In this document: in pieces, positions 9,472 to 17,311 of the stretch
How the letters are laid out: every line of letters starts with the position of its first letter
How positions within the stretch are numbered: the first letter of the stretch is position 1
Assembly: GCF_014697615.1 (NCBI RefSeq)
Contig: NZ_JACJSD010000027.1
Location: forward strand, 1-64,000
From: Nostoc sp. FACHB-280
Lineage (GTDB): Bacteria > Cyanobacteriota > Cyanobacteriia > Cyanobacteriales > Nostocaceae
Length of the DNA stretch: 64,000 nucleotides
Direction: 5' to 3'
Position numbers and translations under genes: made by a program
Notes under the pieces: generated by a model
Databases searched by the model: none
What the model was told of the DNA's origin: nothing
Seen by the model: only the letters and a program-made list of their open reading frames with translations

Positions 9472-10012
9472 CTGGACGACTGAAGTCGCGGCTATCAGAA
9501 CGAAGCCTGCCTTCGCAGGCTAGAAACAATTACAATTACAATATTTCCCAGTGGGCAATTAAAGATTTTTGTTGATGGTGTGTGGCTTGGTTTTGAATAT
9601 AATTAGCTATTTGCTCAAGATGATGGTGACTAACTGTAAATGCCCCATAGCCACCTTGCCATTTGAAAAATTCCTGGGGCTTAATTTCATGAGTAATTAA
9701 GTGGGATGAACTGCCTTTAGTTTTTTGCACCAAATCCGATATTGTCAAGTTGGGTGGATAGCCAGCGAGTAAATGAACATGATCAACTATGCCACCAATA
9801 GCAATTACTTTGCATCCTAACTCGGAACATTGCTTGGCGATCGCTGAATAAATAATCTCTTGAATATCCGGTGTTACCAAAGGTAATCTATCCCAAGTTC
9901 CCCAGACACAATGTATGTACAACTGTGTAAAATTTCTGTGCATTTGTTACTTTATTTAGTATAAAAGCCTGCGTAGGCAGACTTTGTTCTTATAGCCGCG
10001 ACTTCAGTCGTC
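9472..10012. mobile_element. IS200-like/REP-associated transposase element with hairpin ends
   Basis: The transposase gene is enclosed by inverted copies of a two-hairpin end. The left end has CGACTGAAGTCG (9477-9488) then AGCCTGC/GCAGGCT (9504-9521). The right end has AGCCTGC/GCAGACT (9966-9983) then CGACTTCAGTCG (9999-10010). The two ends are about 85% identical when one is inverted, including the spacer CGGCTAT-AGAAC. Subterminal hairpins are what Y1 transposases recognise. The inverted orientation of complete two-hairpin units fits REP-associated transposases better than classical IS200. No obvious target duplication is expected for this class. Confidence 0.7.
9536..9943 (-). CDS. Y1-type (IS200-like) transposase
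   Basis: 135 residues, the size of a single-domain HUH/Y1 transposase. The HUH motif is DHVHLLAG (about residue 53) and the likely nucleophilic tyrosine is in QIANYIQNQ near residue 115. The C-terminal pattern GGYGAFTVSHHHLEQI is characteristic of the family found singly in cyanobacteria. The enzyme would cut and rejoin single-stranded DNA at hairpins, and matching hairpins flank it on both sides. No TnpB accessory gene is present. The frame is intact, so the element may be active. Confidence 0.9.
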   Translation of the reverse strand: MHRNFTQLYIHCVWGTWDRLPLVTPDIQEIIYSAIAKQCSELGCKVIAIGGIVDHVHLLAGYPPNLTISDLVQKTKGSSSHLITHEIKPQEFFKWQGGYGAFTVSHHHLEQIANYIQNQATHHQQKSLIAHWEIL

Positions 10013-10354
10013 TGCTGCTACTATTTTCAGCAACTAACAACCAAATAAACACTCATTATTAATTGCTTTCTTAGATAAATCTTCGTTTTTTGCCCATATC
10101 TGCCAGTATGACTTTGAAGGTTCCAGCCATTTAGCTATTCAAAAAAGTGTTATGGCGGTAGTCAGATATGTTAGGACAATTTGAAAGCTTAAATGCGAGG
10201 AATAGTAAGACTTTTACTCCTGCCTTCTGCCTTCTGCCTCCTGCCTTCTACTATAAAGCTATCTTTTGCTAGTTTGTCGATCGCGGCGAAGTTTGGTAAA
10301 TAAAAGAAATAGACTGCGTTGTTTGCTTTTATCCCACATTTTATCTAAAGCATT
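10013..10354. other. Gene-free stretch before the DUF3146 gene
   Basis: It holds only a heptamer tandem repeat (10217-10250) and otherwise unremarkable AT-rich DNA. No gene or strong hairpin was recognised. Confidence 0.5.
10217..10250. repeat. Heptamer STRR array
   Basis: About five tandem copies of the heptamers CTGCCTT and CTGCCTC. Short tandemly repeated heptamers are a known feature of heterocystous cyanobacteria. Related units recur at 15941-15967 as the complement. Confidence 0.8.
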
Positions 10355-10618
10355 GTGAGTGCAAAACGGTTGCCAGAAACTACTGCCCATGTTAAAATAA
10401 CACGCCAATCCTGGCAACATGGGTTTCTTGAGGGCGAAGTCAGCGCCGGAGATTTTGAATGGCATTTCCAATGGCATTTCCGCCGTGGAGAACTGTCGGT
10501 GAAACCCTCTCAAGGTCGCGCTTTAATTAAAGAACCTCTTGGTCGCTTTTTAGAAAAACAAGATTATCAGCTAGAACCAGGAGGAGATTATGCTTTTACT
10601 ATCCGAGCCGAGTTGTAA
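10355..10618 (+). CDS. DUF3146 family protein
   Basis: An 87-residue protein with GTG start, MSAKRLPETTAHVKITRQ. I recognise it as a small conserved cyanobacterial family (DUF3146) by the stretches TRQSWQHGFLEGEV and LGRALIKEPLGRFLE-like text (here GRALIKEPLGRFLEKQDYQ). It is soluble, with no signal or membrane segment. Its function is unknown. It converges on the RuvX-like gene, with 27 bp between the two stop codons. An opposing frame at 10259-10513 is a shadow. Confidence 0.85.
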   Translation: MSAKRLPETTAHVKITRQSWQHGFLEGEVSAGDFEWHFQWHFRRGELSVKPSQGRALIKEPLGRFLEKQDYQLEPGGDYAFTIRAEL

Positions 10619-10645
10619 AGCAACCAGGGACAAGGGAGAGATTCA

Positions 10646-11104
10646 CTATTGCCTATTAACAGTTGATTCTGTCAGACGATTTAAATATCTTTCAATTAGT
10701 AAGATAGCCACAATGTCATCTATTGGTCTTGGTGGTTGGCGCATTCCTTTTGGCAGCAGTTTTGTTAGTCCTTGGGGTGGATACATCTGCCAATAGCGAT
10801 CGCGTGCTTCTAAAGTAGAATATCGCTCATCTACTAACATGATATTTAACGTTTGTAATAATTCTTGTTGTAATTTTTGTTTCCACTGCTTGGCTGTGGT
10901 TTGATTACCCATGACAAGTAAAGAAACAGGATATTTTTGTCTGAGTGTTTCTATACTAGCGATCGCTGCTGATGCAGGTACCACTTGATGATAATGCAGC
11001 TGTCTGTCTAATCCCATCACAGCTAAACCACACTTATCTTTACCAGGGTCAAAGCCAAGAATCACTGGTTGATTGGGTGAGAATTCATTTAAATTCATAT
11101 TCAA
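10646..11104 (-). CDS. RuvX/YqgF-like RNase H-fold nuclease
   Basis: 152 residues with the RNase H-fold pattern of the YqgF/RuvX family: first acidic motif ILGFDPGKDKCGLAVM (about 15-30), a middle strand with MLVDERYSTLEARDRYW, and the last acidic motif PIDDIVAILLIERYL (about 127-141). E. coli YqgF processes the 5' end of 16S rRNA and was earlier proposed as a Holliday junction resolvase. This protein is a diverged homologue, and cyanobacteria usually have another, more typical RuvX, so its substrate is uncertain. It lies just downstream of the DUF3084 gene on the same strand (65 bp gap), so cotranscription is likely. Confidence 0.8.
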   Translation of the reverse strand: MNMNLNEFSPNQPVILGFDPGKDKCGLAVMGLDRQLHYHQVVPASAAIASIETLRQKYPVSLLVMGNQTTAKQWKQKLQQELLQTLNIMLVDERYSTLEARDRYWQMYPPQGLTKLLPKGMRQPPRPIDDIVAILLIERYLNRLTESTVNRQ

Positions 11105-11169
11105 TCAGCTTTAATTTTTAACCTTAACTGAACTATTTTCATTCTGACTTGTAATTTCTGACAAAAATC

Positions 11170-12660
11170 TTAGGTACTAAAAATCACTTTACCGTTTTGG
11201 ACAGCTAATAATTTCACGCGCAGAGGCCCGGCTGTGTATGTATCTTCGGCGGCGATCGCTTTAATATCTAAAGGCTGATCGTATTGTCTTAGCTGGTTAA
11301 TAAAGCGCAAAAATGTGCCATCTACTTGCACACCTTCTACAATGCCGGCATTTCTGGCACGAAATTGGGAAGCAGAAATCAGCAAATCTAATCTTTGCCG
11401 TAACTGATAAGATGTCATGGTTTTGGGATCAGCACTGGTGCTTGCCAAAACCTCTCCTCCCGTAAAGACTAAGATATTGCGTGCGGCATCTGCAAAAAAT
11501 TCTATCTGTTTTTCGCCCCTGACGTAATTACCTGCGGAGAAAATTCGCACGACATATTCCCTACCATCGCTGATTTGTCTAATCAACTGCTCAACTCGTT
11601 CGGGAGTGACGCGCAATATTTGGGTATTTTCTGGTGATGCTCCAGGCTCAGTTAACTGAAATATGGCATTTTGGTTCGCATCACCCAACACTTGCAACAC
11701 AGCCTGACGCGCCGCCGAGGCTTGACTGACTTGAATTACCGCACCAGCCAAAATTTGACCACGCACTAACGCCAACTTGCCTAAACGCAAGTCTTGATAA
11801 GACTGATAGTATTTTTCGAGTCTGGCTACTTCCTGTTCTAAATAATCCTGTTGTCTTTCTAATTCTTTGAGGCGAGATTCTCTGGTGGCAATTACCTGCT
11901 CTCTGGCAGTAATTTCTAAATTACGATTTTGAATGAGTTTATCTAATTGGGCGATTTTGCGATCGCGCTGTTCAATAATTTCTTGACGATTGGCGAGTTC
12001 CTGATCTCGTTTAGAAATGGCTGTTTTCGCTTCATCAATCGCCTTTTTCGCCTCTGCGTACAATCTTTGTTGTTCTGCCTTTAATTGTCCTACCGCTACT
12101 TGTAAGGCTTTTCTTTGGTTATAAACGTTTTCTAATTCTGACCGCGCTTGCTGATATTGAGTTGCAACTTGATTTAACCGCCCTTGAGTGCTTTGTAATT
12201 GCCCTTGGATCTTTGCTTGGCGGCTTAGGGTTTGGTTAAGTTTTGCTTGGGTTTCCCGTTGTTTTGCATTGGCCGCTTGCAAAGATTTATTAATTCTTTG
12301 TAAGTCTTGTTGCGCTTGGGTTTGTTCTTTTCTGGCTTGACTTAATTCTGTTTCGACTTGACTTTTTTGGGCTTCTGCGGTTTTGAGTTGTTCCCGCTTG
12401 TTTCGCAAGTCTTTTTGAATATCTTCTAATTCAAAGACTCCCTTACGCAAACCCTCATCAGCAGCAAACAAAATTCCCAAAGTTGATGCAGAAATCAAGC
12501 CACCAGTAAAAATCGTCACCACCACCGCCGTATTTTTGGGACGAAGCTTAAAGAGTGAGAGGCGAGCTTTGCCAACCCGTGTGCCAATGCGATCGCCCAC
12601 AGTGGCTATTACGCCTCCCAAAATTAAAATTGCTGCAATGAGGATGTACCCGGTGGTCAT
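11170..12660 (-). CDS. DUF3084 membrane-anchored coiled-coil protein
   Basis: 496 residues. Two hydrophobic segments sit at the N-terminus (about 4-22, YILIAAILILGGVIATV, and 45-66). A long coiled coil follows (about 75-285) with many Gln, Glu, Lys and Arg heptads (KREQLKTAEAQKSQ, RDRKIAQLDKLIQNRN). A globular C-terminal domain ends the protein (about 290-496). This is the conserved cyanobacterial DUF3084 architecture. The role is not known; the shape suggests an envelope-tethered scaffold. It is followed by the RuvX-like gene, and upstream on the same strand is ntcA, separated by about 250 bp. Confidence 0.88.
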   Translation of the reverse strand: MTTGYILIAAILILGGVIATVGDRIGTRVGKARLSLFKLRPKNTAVVVTIFTGGLISASTLGILFAADEGLRKGVFELEDIQKDLRNKREQLKTAEAQKSQVETELSQARKEQTQAQQDLQRINKSLQAANAKQRETQAKLNQTLSRQAKIQGQLQSTQGRLNQVATQYQQARSELENVYNQRKALQVAVGQLKAEQQRLYAEAKKAIDEAKTAISKRDQELANRQEIIEQRDRKIAQLDKLIQNRNLEITAREQVIATRESRLKELERQQDYLEQEVARLEKYYQSYQDLRLGKLALVRGQILAGAVIQVSQASAARQAVLQVLGDANQNAIFQLTEPGASPENTQILRVTPERVEQLIRQISDGREYVVRIFSAGNYVRGEKQIEFFADAARNILVFTGGEVLASTSADPKTMTSYQLRQRLDLLISASQFRARNAGIVEGVQVDGTFLRFINQLRQYDQPLDIKAIAAEDTYTAGPLRVKLLAVQNGKVIFST

Positions 12661-12908
12661 CTTCAGCTACCGAAATGGTTCCAGATACAGCCTACTACTT
12701 TCGACCATTGTCTGTGGAGGGTAGGAAATTGGCAATAGCGAAGATTCATCAATTTATGACTTGCCTCCAGCTATGGGTATTATCTGCAAAAACACCAAAC
12801 TTGCCAACTCCACAACCTCCAATTGTTTTGAAAAACAAACAATGCCGGAGTCAGAAAGCCCAAATTCAGAATGAATTACGTTTTGATTCCGACTCCTGAG
12901 TTCTGCAT

Positions 12909-13580
12909 TTAAGTGAACTGTCTACTTAAGCTAACAGGTTTATGCACAGTAATCTTCTTTTTATGAATAGAAATCATTTTCTTTTCGCGTAAATCACCAA
13001 GTAACCTAGTAACTGTGACGCGAGTCGAACCAATTGCCTCTGCGATCGCTTGATGAGATAGCTTCAGATCAATTGTGATTCCATCTGCACAAGGAACACC
13101 AAAATCACGACAAAGAATTAATAAAAAACTCACCAATCTAGAACCCATATCTCGGTGAGCCAGAGTTTCAATCATCATCTCTGTCTGTAAAATCCGCGAA
13201 GATAGACCCCGCAGCATTAACATAGACAATTCTGGATTTTCCTTAAGTGCTTGCTCTACTTGTTCGATTGGTGCTGATAGCAATTCTACAGGTGTAAATG
13301 CAACAGCATGGTAAAACCGATCTGACTTATTTCCAGTCAGCAAAGACAAAACACCAAAAACACTATTTTCCCGTAACAGTGCTACCGTTATTTCTTCTCC
13401 TGCTTCGTATACCCTGGAAAGTTTTACAGCACCCTTAAGAAGAAAATAAACTCGTTCAGCAGGATCGCCCGGAAAAAAGATCGTTTTGTTTCGTTCAAAC
13501 GTTTCCACCACTGGCGGAAACGCCCCAGTTGCCATCTGACGAAAAACATTTGCTAGGGCTTTATCTTGTGTCACGATCAT
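12909..13580 (-). CDS. ntcA: Global nitrogen regulator NtcA
   Basis: 223 residues from ATG 13580 ([13 protein letters not shown]), the start I know for Nostoc NtcA; a longer frame from 13598 would add six residues. It is a CRP/FNR-family protein. The cyclic-nucleotide-type beta barrel (about 20-130) binds 2-oxoglutarate. The dimerisation helix is [21 protein letters not shown] winged HTH has the recognition region [20 protein letters not shown] (about 170-190). NtcA senses 2-oxoglutarate and activates nitrogen-assimilation and heterocyst genes by binding GTA-N8-TAC; such a site lies 91 bp upstream of this start. GGGAAGGG lies just before the ATG. The whole sequence agrees nearly residue for residue with what I recall of heterocystous NtcA. 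Confidence 0.97.
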   Translation of the reverse strand: MIVTQDKALANVFRQMATGAFPPVVETFERNKTIFFPGDPAERVYFLLKGAVKLSRVYEAGEEITVALLRENSVFGVLSLLTGNKSDRFYHAVAFTPVELLSAPIEQVEQALKENPELSMLMLRGLSSRILQTEMMIETLAHRDMGSRLVSFLLILCRDFGVPCADGITIDLKLSHQAIAEAIGSTRVTVTRLLGDLREKKMISIHKKKITVHKPVSLSRQFT

Positions 13581-13670
13581 CTCCCTTCCCCTACCCAATG
13601 CCGGAAAAACAAATAAACTGATTACCTAAGAATACACCTGAAAAATCAATAAATCACCGTCAACCTTTCT

Positions 13671-13684
13671 GTACTTTCCTATAC
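13671..13684 (-). promoter_or_regulatory. NtcA-binding box upstream of ntcA
   Basis: GTACTTTCCTATAC fits the palindromic consensus GTA-N8-TAC exactly. It is centred about 97 bp upstream of the ntcA start. Read toward ntcA, weak -10 candidates (TGATTT about 22 nt on, TATTCT about 33 nt on) follow. NtcA is known to control its own gene in heterocystous strains, so the site is credible as an autoregulatory box. Confidence 0.7.
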
Positions 13685-14331
13685 TCAAAAGCCCAACTTC
13701 AGACCTATTTGTTCATAATGATACATAATTTTTCACCTTTTTAGCTAGTAGTTGTTATAAGTACTTACAAACTCCTATTCATCAGGTTTTTTGCAAAAAA
13801 ATTCATTATATCTTGAGAATATCTTCAGGAATAGCAGACAATTTTTATGGAGCAAACACACCAATTGAATTAAAGAAGAATTAAAACAGCAGAATTCACA
13901 AGGCAGAATTAGTCAATGAGGAAAAACACCCACCACTTAATTTGGTGCGTTGTTTGTTTATTCATCCAGTAGTCTCACAGAATTTAATTTGCAATTCAGG
14001 CTTCTAGTGCCTTGATTCTTGCTTGTGAAACATGATTTTGATAAATCCTGTGGTCAGGCAAGAAAAACAGGCCTCAGTTTCTAGTATCCTCCTAAGAGGA
14101 TGTCTGAAAAGTCCCAGGTGATACACTCAGCAGTTGAAGTATCCTCAATTCCCCTAAGAAATTTAGACTCCAAGCTAGATTTTCCTGTTTTACAGGAAAG
14201 CTATATAGCTACACAGCAGTCAAAAACAGCCATTGCGTTGCCAAGTTAATACTGCACTGTGATTAGGGGGTAAAAAATCTTTGATACTGCTCAGACATCT
14301 TTTATCATGATTGATCCTGTTAATAATTTCT
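13685..14331. other. Long divergent intergenic region ntcA-fabI
   Basis: About 650 bp beyond the NtcA box with no recognisable protein gene. It holds a weak hairpin at 13931-13947 (CACCA/TGGTG) and AT-rich DNA. Divergent promoters for ntcA and fabI must lie here. Long untranslated leaders and small RNAs are possible but cannot be called from sequence. Confidence 0.5.
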
Positions 14332-15108
14332 ATGCTGAATCTGACTGGAAAAAACGCCCTCGTTACAGGTATTGCCAATAATCGCTCCATCGCTTGGGGT
14401 ATCGCTCAACAACTGCACGCAGCTGGGGCGAACTTAGGTATTACTTACCTCCCCGATGAACGTGGCAAGATGGAGAAAAAGGTTGCGGAATTGGTAGAAC
14501 CTCTAAATCCCAGCTTATTTGTTCCCTGTAATGTTCAAAACGACGAACAGATTCACTCTACCTTTGAAGCAGTGCAAGAAAAGTGGGGTAAATTAGATAT
14601 CCTCATCCACTGTTTGGCTTTTGCGAATAAAGATGATTTGACTGGAGGCTTTAGCCAAACCTCCCGTTCTGGTTTCAATACAGCTTTAGAAATTAGTACT
14701 TATTCCCTAGTACAGTTAAGTGGTGCAGCGAAACCGTTAATGACTGAAGGCGGTAGCATCGTTACCTTGACATATTTGGGTGGCGTGCGAGCTGTGCCGA
14801 ATTACAACGTGATGGGAGTTGCCAAAGCAGGTTTAGAAGCAAGTGTGCGTTATCTCGCAGCAGAACTCGGCCCGCAGAACATTCGGGTTAATGCTATTTC
14901 GGCTGGGCCAATTCGGACTTTGGCTTCTTCGGCTGTTGGGGGAATTTTAGATATGATTCACCATGTAGAAGAGGTAGCACCTTTACGACGCACAGTCACT
15001 CAACAAGAAGTTGGTAATACTGCGGCTTTTTTGTGCAGTGACTTAGCCAGTGGTATTACCGGGCAAGTGCTGTACGTGGATGCAGGATATGAAATTATGG
15101 GAATGTAA
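14332..15108 (+). CDS. fabI: Enoyl-[acyl-carrier-protein] reductase (NADH)
   Basis: 258 residues from ATG 14332 (MLNLTGKNALVTG); a TTG seven codons earlier is less likely. It is a short-chain dehydrogenase fold of the FabI type, with nucleotide-binding LVTGIANNRSIAWG, a conserved Ser-rich segment and the catalytic region of FabI around TYLGGVRAVPNYNVMGVAK (Tyr and Lys spaced as Y-x6-K). The C-terminus is YVDAGYEIMGM. It carries out the last reduction of each fatty acid elongation cycle in the cytoplasm. The gene lies 182 bp upstream of hisB on the same strand, but a repeat cluster separates them. Confidence 0.97.
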   Translation: MLNLTGKNALVTGIANNRSIAWGIAQQLHAAGANLGITYLPDERGKMEKKVAELVEPLNPSLFVPCNVQNDEQIHSTFEAVQEKWGKLDILIHCLAFANKDDLTGGFSQTSRSGFNTALEISTYSLVQLSGAAKPLMTEGGSIVTLTYLGGVRAVPNYNVMGVAKAGLEASVRYLAAELGPQNIRVNAISAGPIRTLASSAVGGILDMIHHVEEVAPLRRTVTQQEVGNTAAFLCSDLASGITGQVLYVDAGYEIMGM

Positions 15109-15126
15109 TACTATTACTCAAGTCAA

Positions 15127-15272
15127 AAGTTAAAAGTAAAAAGGTGAACCACTGCGTTGGACGGGTTTCCCGGCTTGTAGACGCGCTTTGCGCGGCTTCT
15201 CGCAGAGTAGCAAGTGGTGAACCCGAAGGGTAAAAGAATTATTTTTTACTTTTGCTTTTTTACTTTTAACTT
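15127..15272. repeat. Nested dispersed repeat between fabI and hisB
   Basis: A ~58-bp unit GGTGAACCACTGCGTTGG...GGTGAACCCGAAGGG (15144-15230) matches the unit at 23094-23142, but carries 30 extra nucleotides at 15178-15207 (TAGACGCGCTTTGCG to CGCAGAG). The pair is bordered by near-perfect inverted AAGTTAAAAGTAAAAAG-type sequence (15127-15143 and 15255-15272). This shows one small repeat inserted in another. Confidence 0.65.
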
Positions 15273-15290
15273 ATTACACCCTAATTAACT

Positions 15291-15938
15291 ATGCAAATCA
15301 GCGATACTGCTCACAAAGACTCAGTTCTGCACCAAGTTAACCTAACCACGGCGCGTATTGCTTCGGTTCACCGTGTGACTGGTGAAACTAATGTGCAAGT
15401 AACTGTCAATTTAGATGGGACAGGAAAATGTCATGCGGCGACTGGTATTCCATTTTTAGACCACATGTTGCATCAAATTTCCTCTCACGGCTTGATTGAT
15501 TTAGATGTCCAAGCCAAAGGAGACTGGGAAATTGATGATCATCACACTAATGAAGATGTCGGTATTACTTTAGGTCAAGCTTTGCATCAAGCATTAGGTG
15601 ATAGAAAAGGAATAGTTCGCTTTGGTAATTTTTTAGCACCATTAGATGAAGCTTTGATTCAGGTGGCGTTAGATTTTTCGGGAAGACCGCATCTCAGTTA
15701 TGGTTTGGAAATTCCTACTCAAAGACTTGGCACTTATGATACTCAGCTAGTGCGAGAATTTTTTGTCGCCTTGGTAAATCATAGCCAAATGACATTACAC
15801 ATTCGTCAATTAGATGGTATTAATTCCCATCACATTATTGAAGCAACATTTAAGGCTTTTGCTAGAGCTATGCGAATGGCTACGGAATTTGATCCCCGTC
15901 GCGCTGGGACAATTCCTAGTTCTAAAGGTGTTTTATAA
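15291..15938 (+). CDS. hisB: Imidazoleglycerol-phosphate dehydratase
   Basis: 215 residues; a monofunctional dehydratase without the phosphatase domain seen in enterobacteria. It dehydrates imidazole glycerol phosphate to imidazole acetol phosphate in histidine synthesis. The metal-binding motifs are [20 protein letters not shown] (with the DHHT signature) and the duplicated half [17 protein letters not shown]. The start [11 protein letters not shown] at 15291 leaves about 18 residues before the conserved core ([15 protein letters not shown]), normal for Nostoc homologues. No other his genes are nearby, as usual in cyanobacteria. Confidence 0.97.
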   Translation: MQISDTAHKDSVLHQVNLTTARIASVHRVTGETNVQVTVNLDGTGKCHAATGIPFLDHMLHQISSHGLIDLDVQAKGDWEIDDHHTNEDVGITLGQALHQALGDRKGIVRFGNFLAPLDEALIQVALDFSGRPHLSYGLEIPTQRLGTYDTQLVREFFVALVNHSQMTLHIRQLDGINSHHIIEATFKAFARAMRMATEFDPRRAGTIPSSKGVL

Positions 15939-15940
15939 AA

Positions 15941-15967
15941 GAAGGCAGGAGTTAGGAGGCAGGAGGT
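15941..15967. repeat. Heptamer STRR array
   Basis: Tandem GGCAGGA/GTTAGGA-like heptamers right after the hisB stop codon; the complement of the array at 10217-10250. Confidence 0.7.
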
Positions 15968-16111
15968 AAATATATTATTATTACGCTGCCTGCCATTTGT
16001 GCTTTTGAAATATCCTACCTTACCCTGCGACTGCCATATTTAGATGTGTTTCCAGGCTAGACAGCTACTTATTTGATTCTGACTCCTGGATTCTGACTTC
16101 TAACTTCTTCT

Positions 16112-17149
16112 TCAATTAGATTGAAACTGACATAACAACAAACCAAACCATTGATTTGCATCAGTCCATGTTTGAATTGGAACTAAACCACGGCTTTGGA
16201 GTTGTTGTTTAATAGTGTTCAGGTTAAATTTGCGCGAGATTTCCGTCAGGATGGTTTCGCCTGGGGCAAAATTAACAGTGAGGTTGAGAGATTTTAATTG
16301 CACAGTTTGCGATCGCATACTCCGCAAGTGCATTTCAATTTGATGTGCGGTTTCATTATAAAATGCCCAATGTTCAAATTGTGTTGTATCAAAATTGCCT
16401 TCAAATCTGCGATTTAAATGCTCCAGCATATTGATGTTAAATGCTGCTGTTACACCTTGGCGATCGTTATAAGCTGGTTCTAAAATTTCTTTTGGTTTTT
16501 GTAAATCGACTCCCAGTAGGAAATATTCACCTACTTGCAGCGCATTGGTAATTTGCGAAAAGAAAGTATCACACTCTTGGGTAGTCATATTTCCCAAAGA
16601 ACTACCAATAAAACCAATCATCCTACTTGGTGAATGTTTTGCTGGGAGTTGTGCTAAAGCCATTTCATAAGTTCCCGCCAGTGCATAAACTTGCAGTGAG
16701 GGATATTCTTGGAGTAACTTTCTCGCGCTATTTTCCAACATTCCCGCACTCACATCTATTGGCAAATAGCACTGAAGATACCCTAACTTTTGATAAGCAT
16801 CCAGCAAAATTCGGGTTTTGGTTGAACTCCCACTACCCAGTTCTACTAATTCGCAAGCACCTGTGATTTGAGCAATTTCATCTGCATACTGTTGTAAAAT
16901 TGCTGTTTCTGTGCGAGTTACGTAATATTCCGGCAAGTCACAGATTTGTTCAAATAAGTCAGAGCCTCGGTCATCATACAAGTAGTATGGGGGTAAATAT
17001 TTGGGGTTATGTGTTAATCCCTTGACTACATCACTTCCTGCTGTTGATGTAACTACTTTTGTGGCTTCTATCAAACGCTGTATTTGCAAACGTTCTTCTA
17101 GGTTGTTGAGAGAAGGAACCTTGCTGTTGACAGCTTGAGATATTGTCAT
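16112..17149 (-). CDS. egtD: L-histidine N-alpha-methyltransferase EgtD
   Basis: 345 residues, a normal length for EgtD. It trimethylates the alpha-amino group of histidine with S-adenosylmethionine to give hercynine, the first step of ergothioneine synthesis. The SAM-binding motif is ELVELGSGSSTKTR (about 98-111). Other family features are KYLPPYYLYDDRGSDLFEQI, IGFIGSSLGNM and VTAAFNINMLEHLNR. It is the last gene of the egtC-egtB-egtD set on the minus strand, with 162 bp between it and egtB. Ergothioneine is a thiol antioxidant, and its presence in cyanobacteria is established. The next gene down (hisB, opposite strand) belongs to histidine synthesis, which may be chance. Confidence 0.95.
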   Translation of the reverse strand: MTISQAVNSKVPSLNNLEERLQIQRLIEATKVVTSTAGSDVVKGLTHNPKYLPPYYLYDDRGSDLFEQICDLPEYYVTRTETAILQQYADEIAQITGACELVELGSGSSTKTRILLDAYQKLGYLQCYLPIDVSAGMLENSARKLLQEYPSLQVYALAGTYEMALAQLPAKHSPSRMIGFIGSSLGNMTTQECDTFFSQITNALQVGEYFLLGVDLQKPKEILEPAYNDRQGVTAAFNINMLEHLNRRFEGNFDTTQFEHWAFYNETAHQIEMHLRSMRSQTVQLKSLNLTVNFAPGETILTEISRKFNLNTIKQQLQSRGLVPIQTWTDANQWFGLLLCQFQSN

Positions 17150-17311
17150 TTAACCTCCGTAGAGTTGCAGTAGTAGATTGCTAGGCAACCTGAGATTGTC
17201 TCTAGCTAGTGAAACACACAGCCATAGCTGATTACCTCACGCTTAAGCTAGATCAATCAAGGTTTAACACTAAATTTGCGTATCTACCACTAAAAAAGCC
17301 ATAAATTTTCG

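Noticed and set aside
10259-10513. Minus frame of 84 codons opposite the DUF3146 gene
   Set aside because: The plus-strand product is a recognisable conserved family; this frame has no features and is a shadow.
12675-12899. 74-codon plus frame between the DUF3084 gene and ntcA
   Set aside because: No family, no ribosome-binding site, and it ends in a CTGACTCC-type dispersed repeat.
13748-13764. Second NtcA box upstream of ntcA (GTA...TAC)
   Set aside because: The half-sites are 11 nt apart instead of 8, so it does not fit the consensus.
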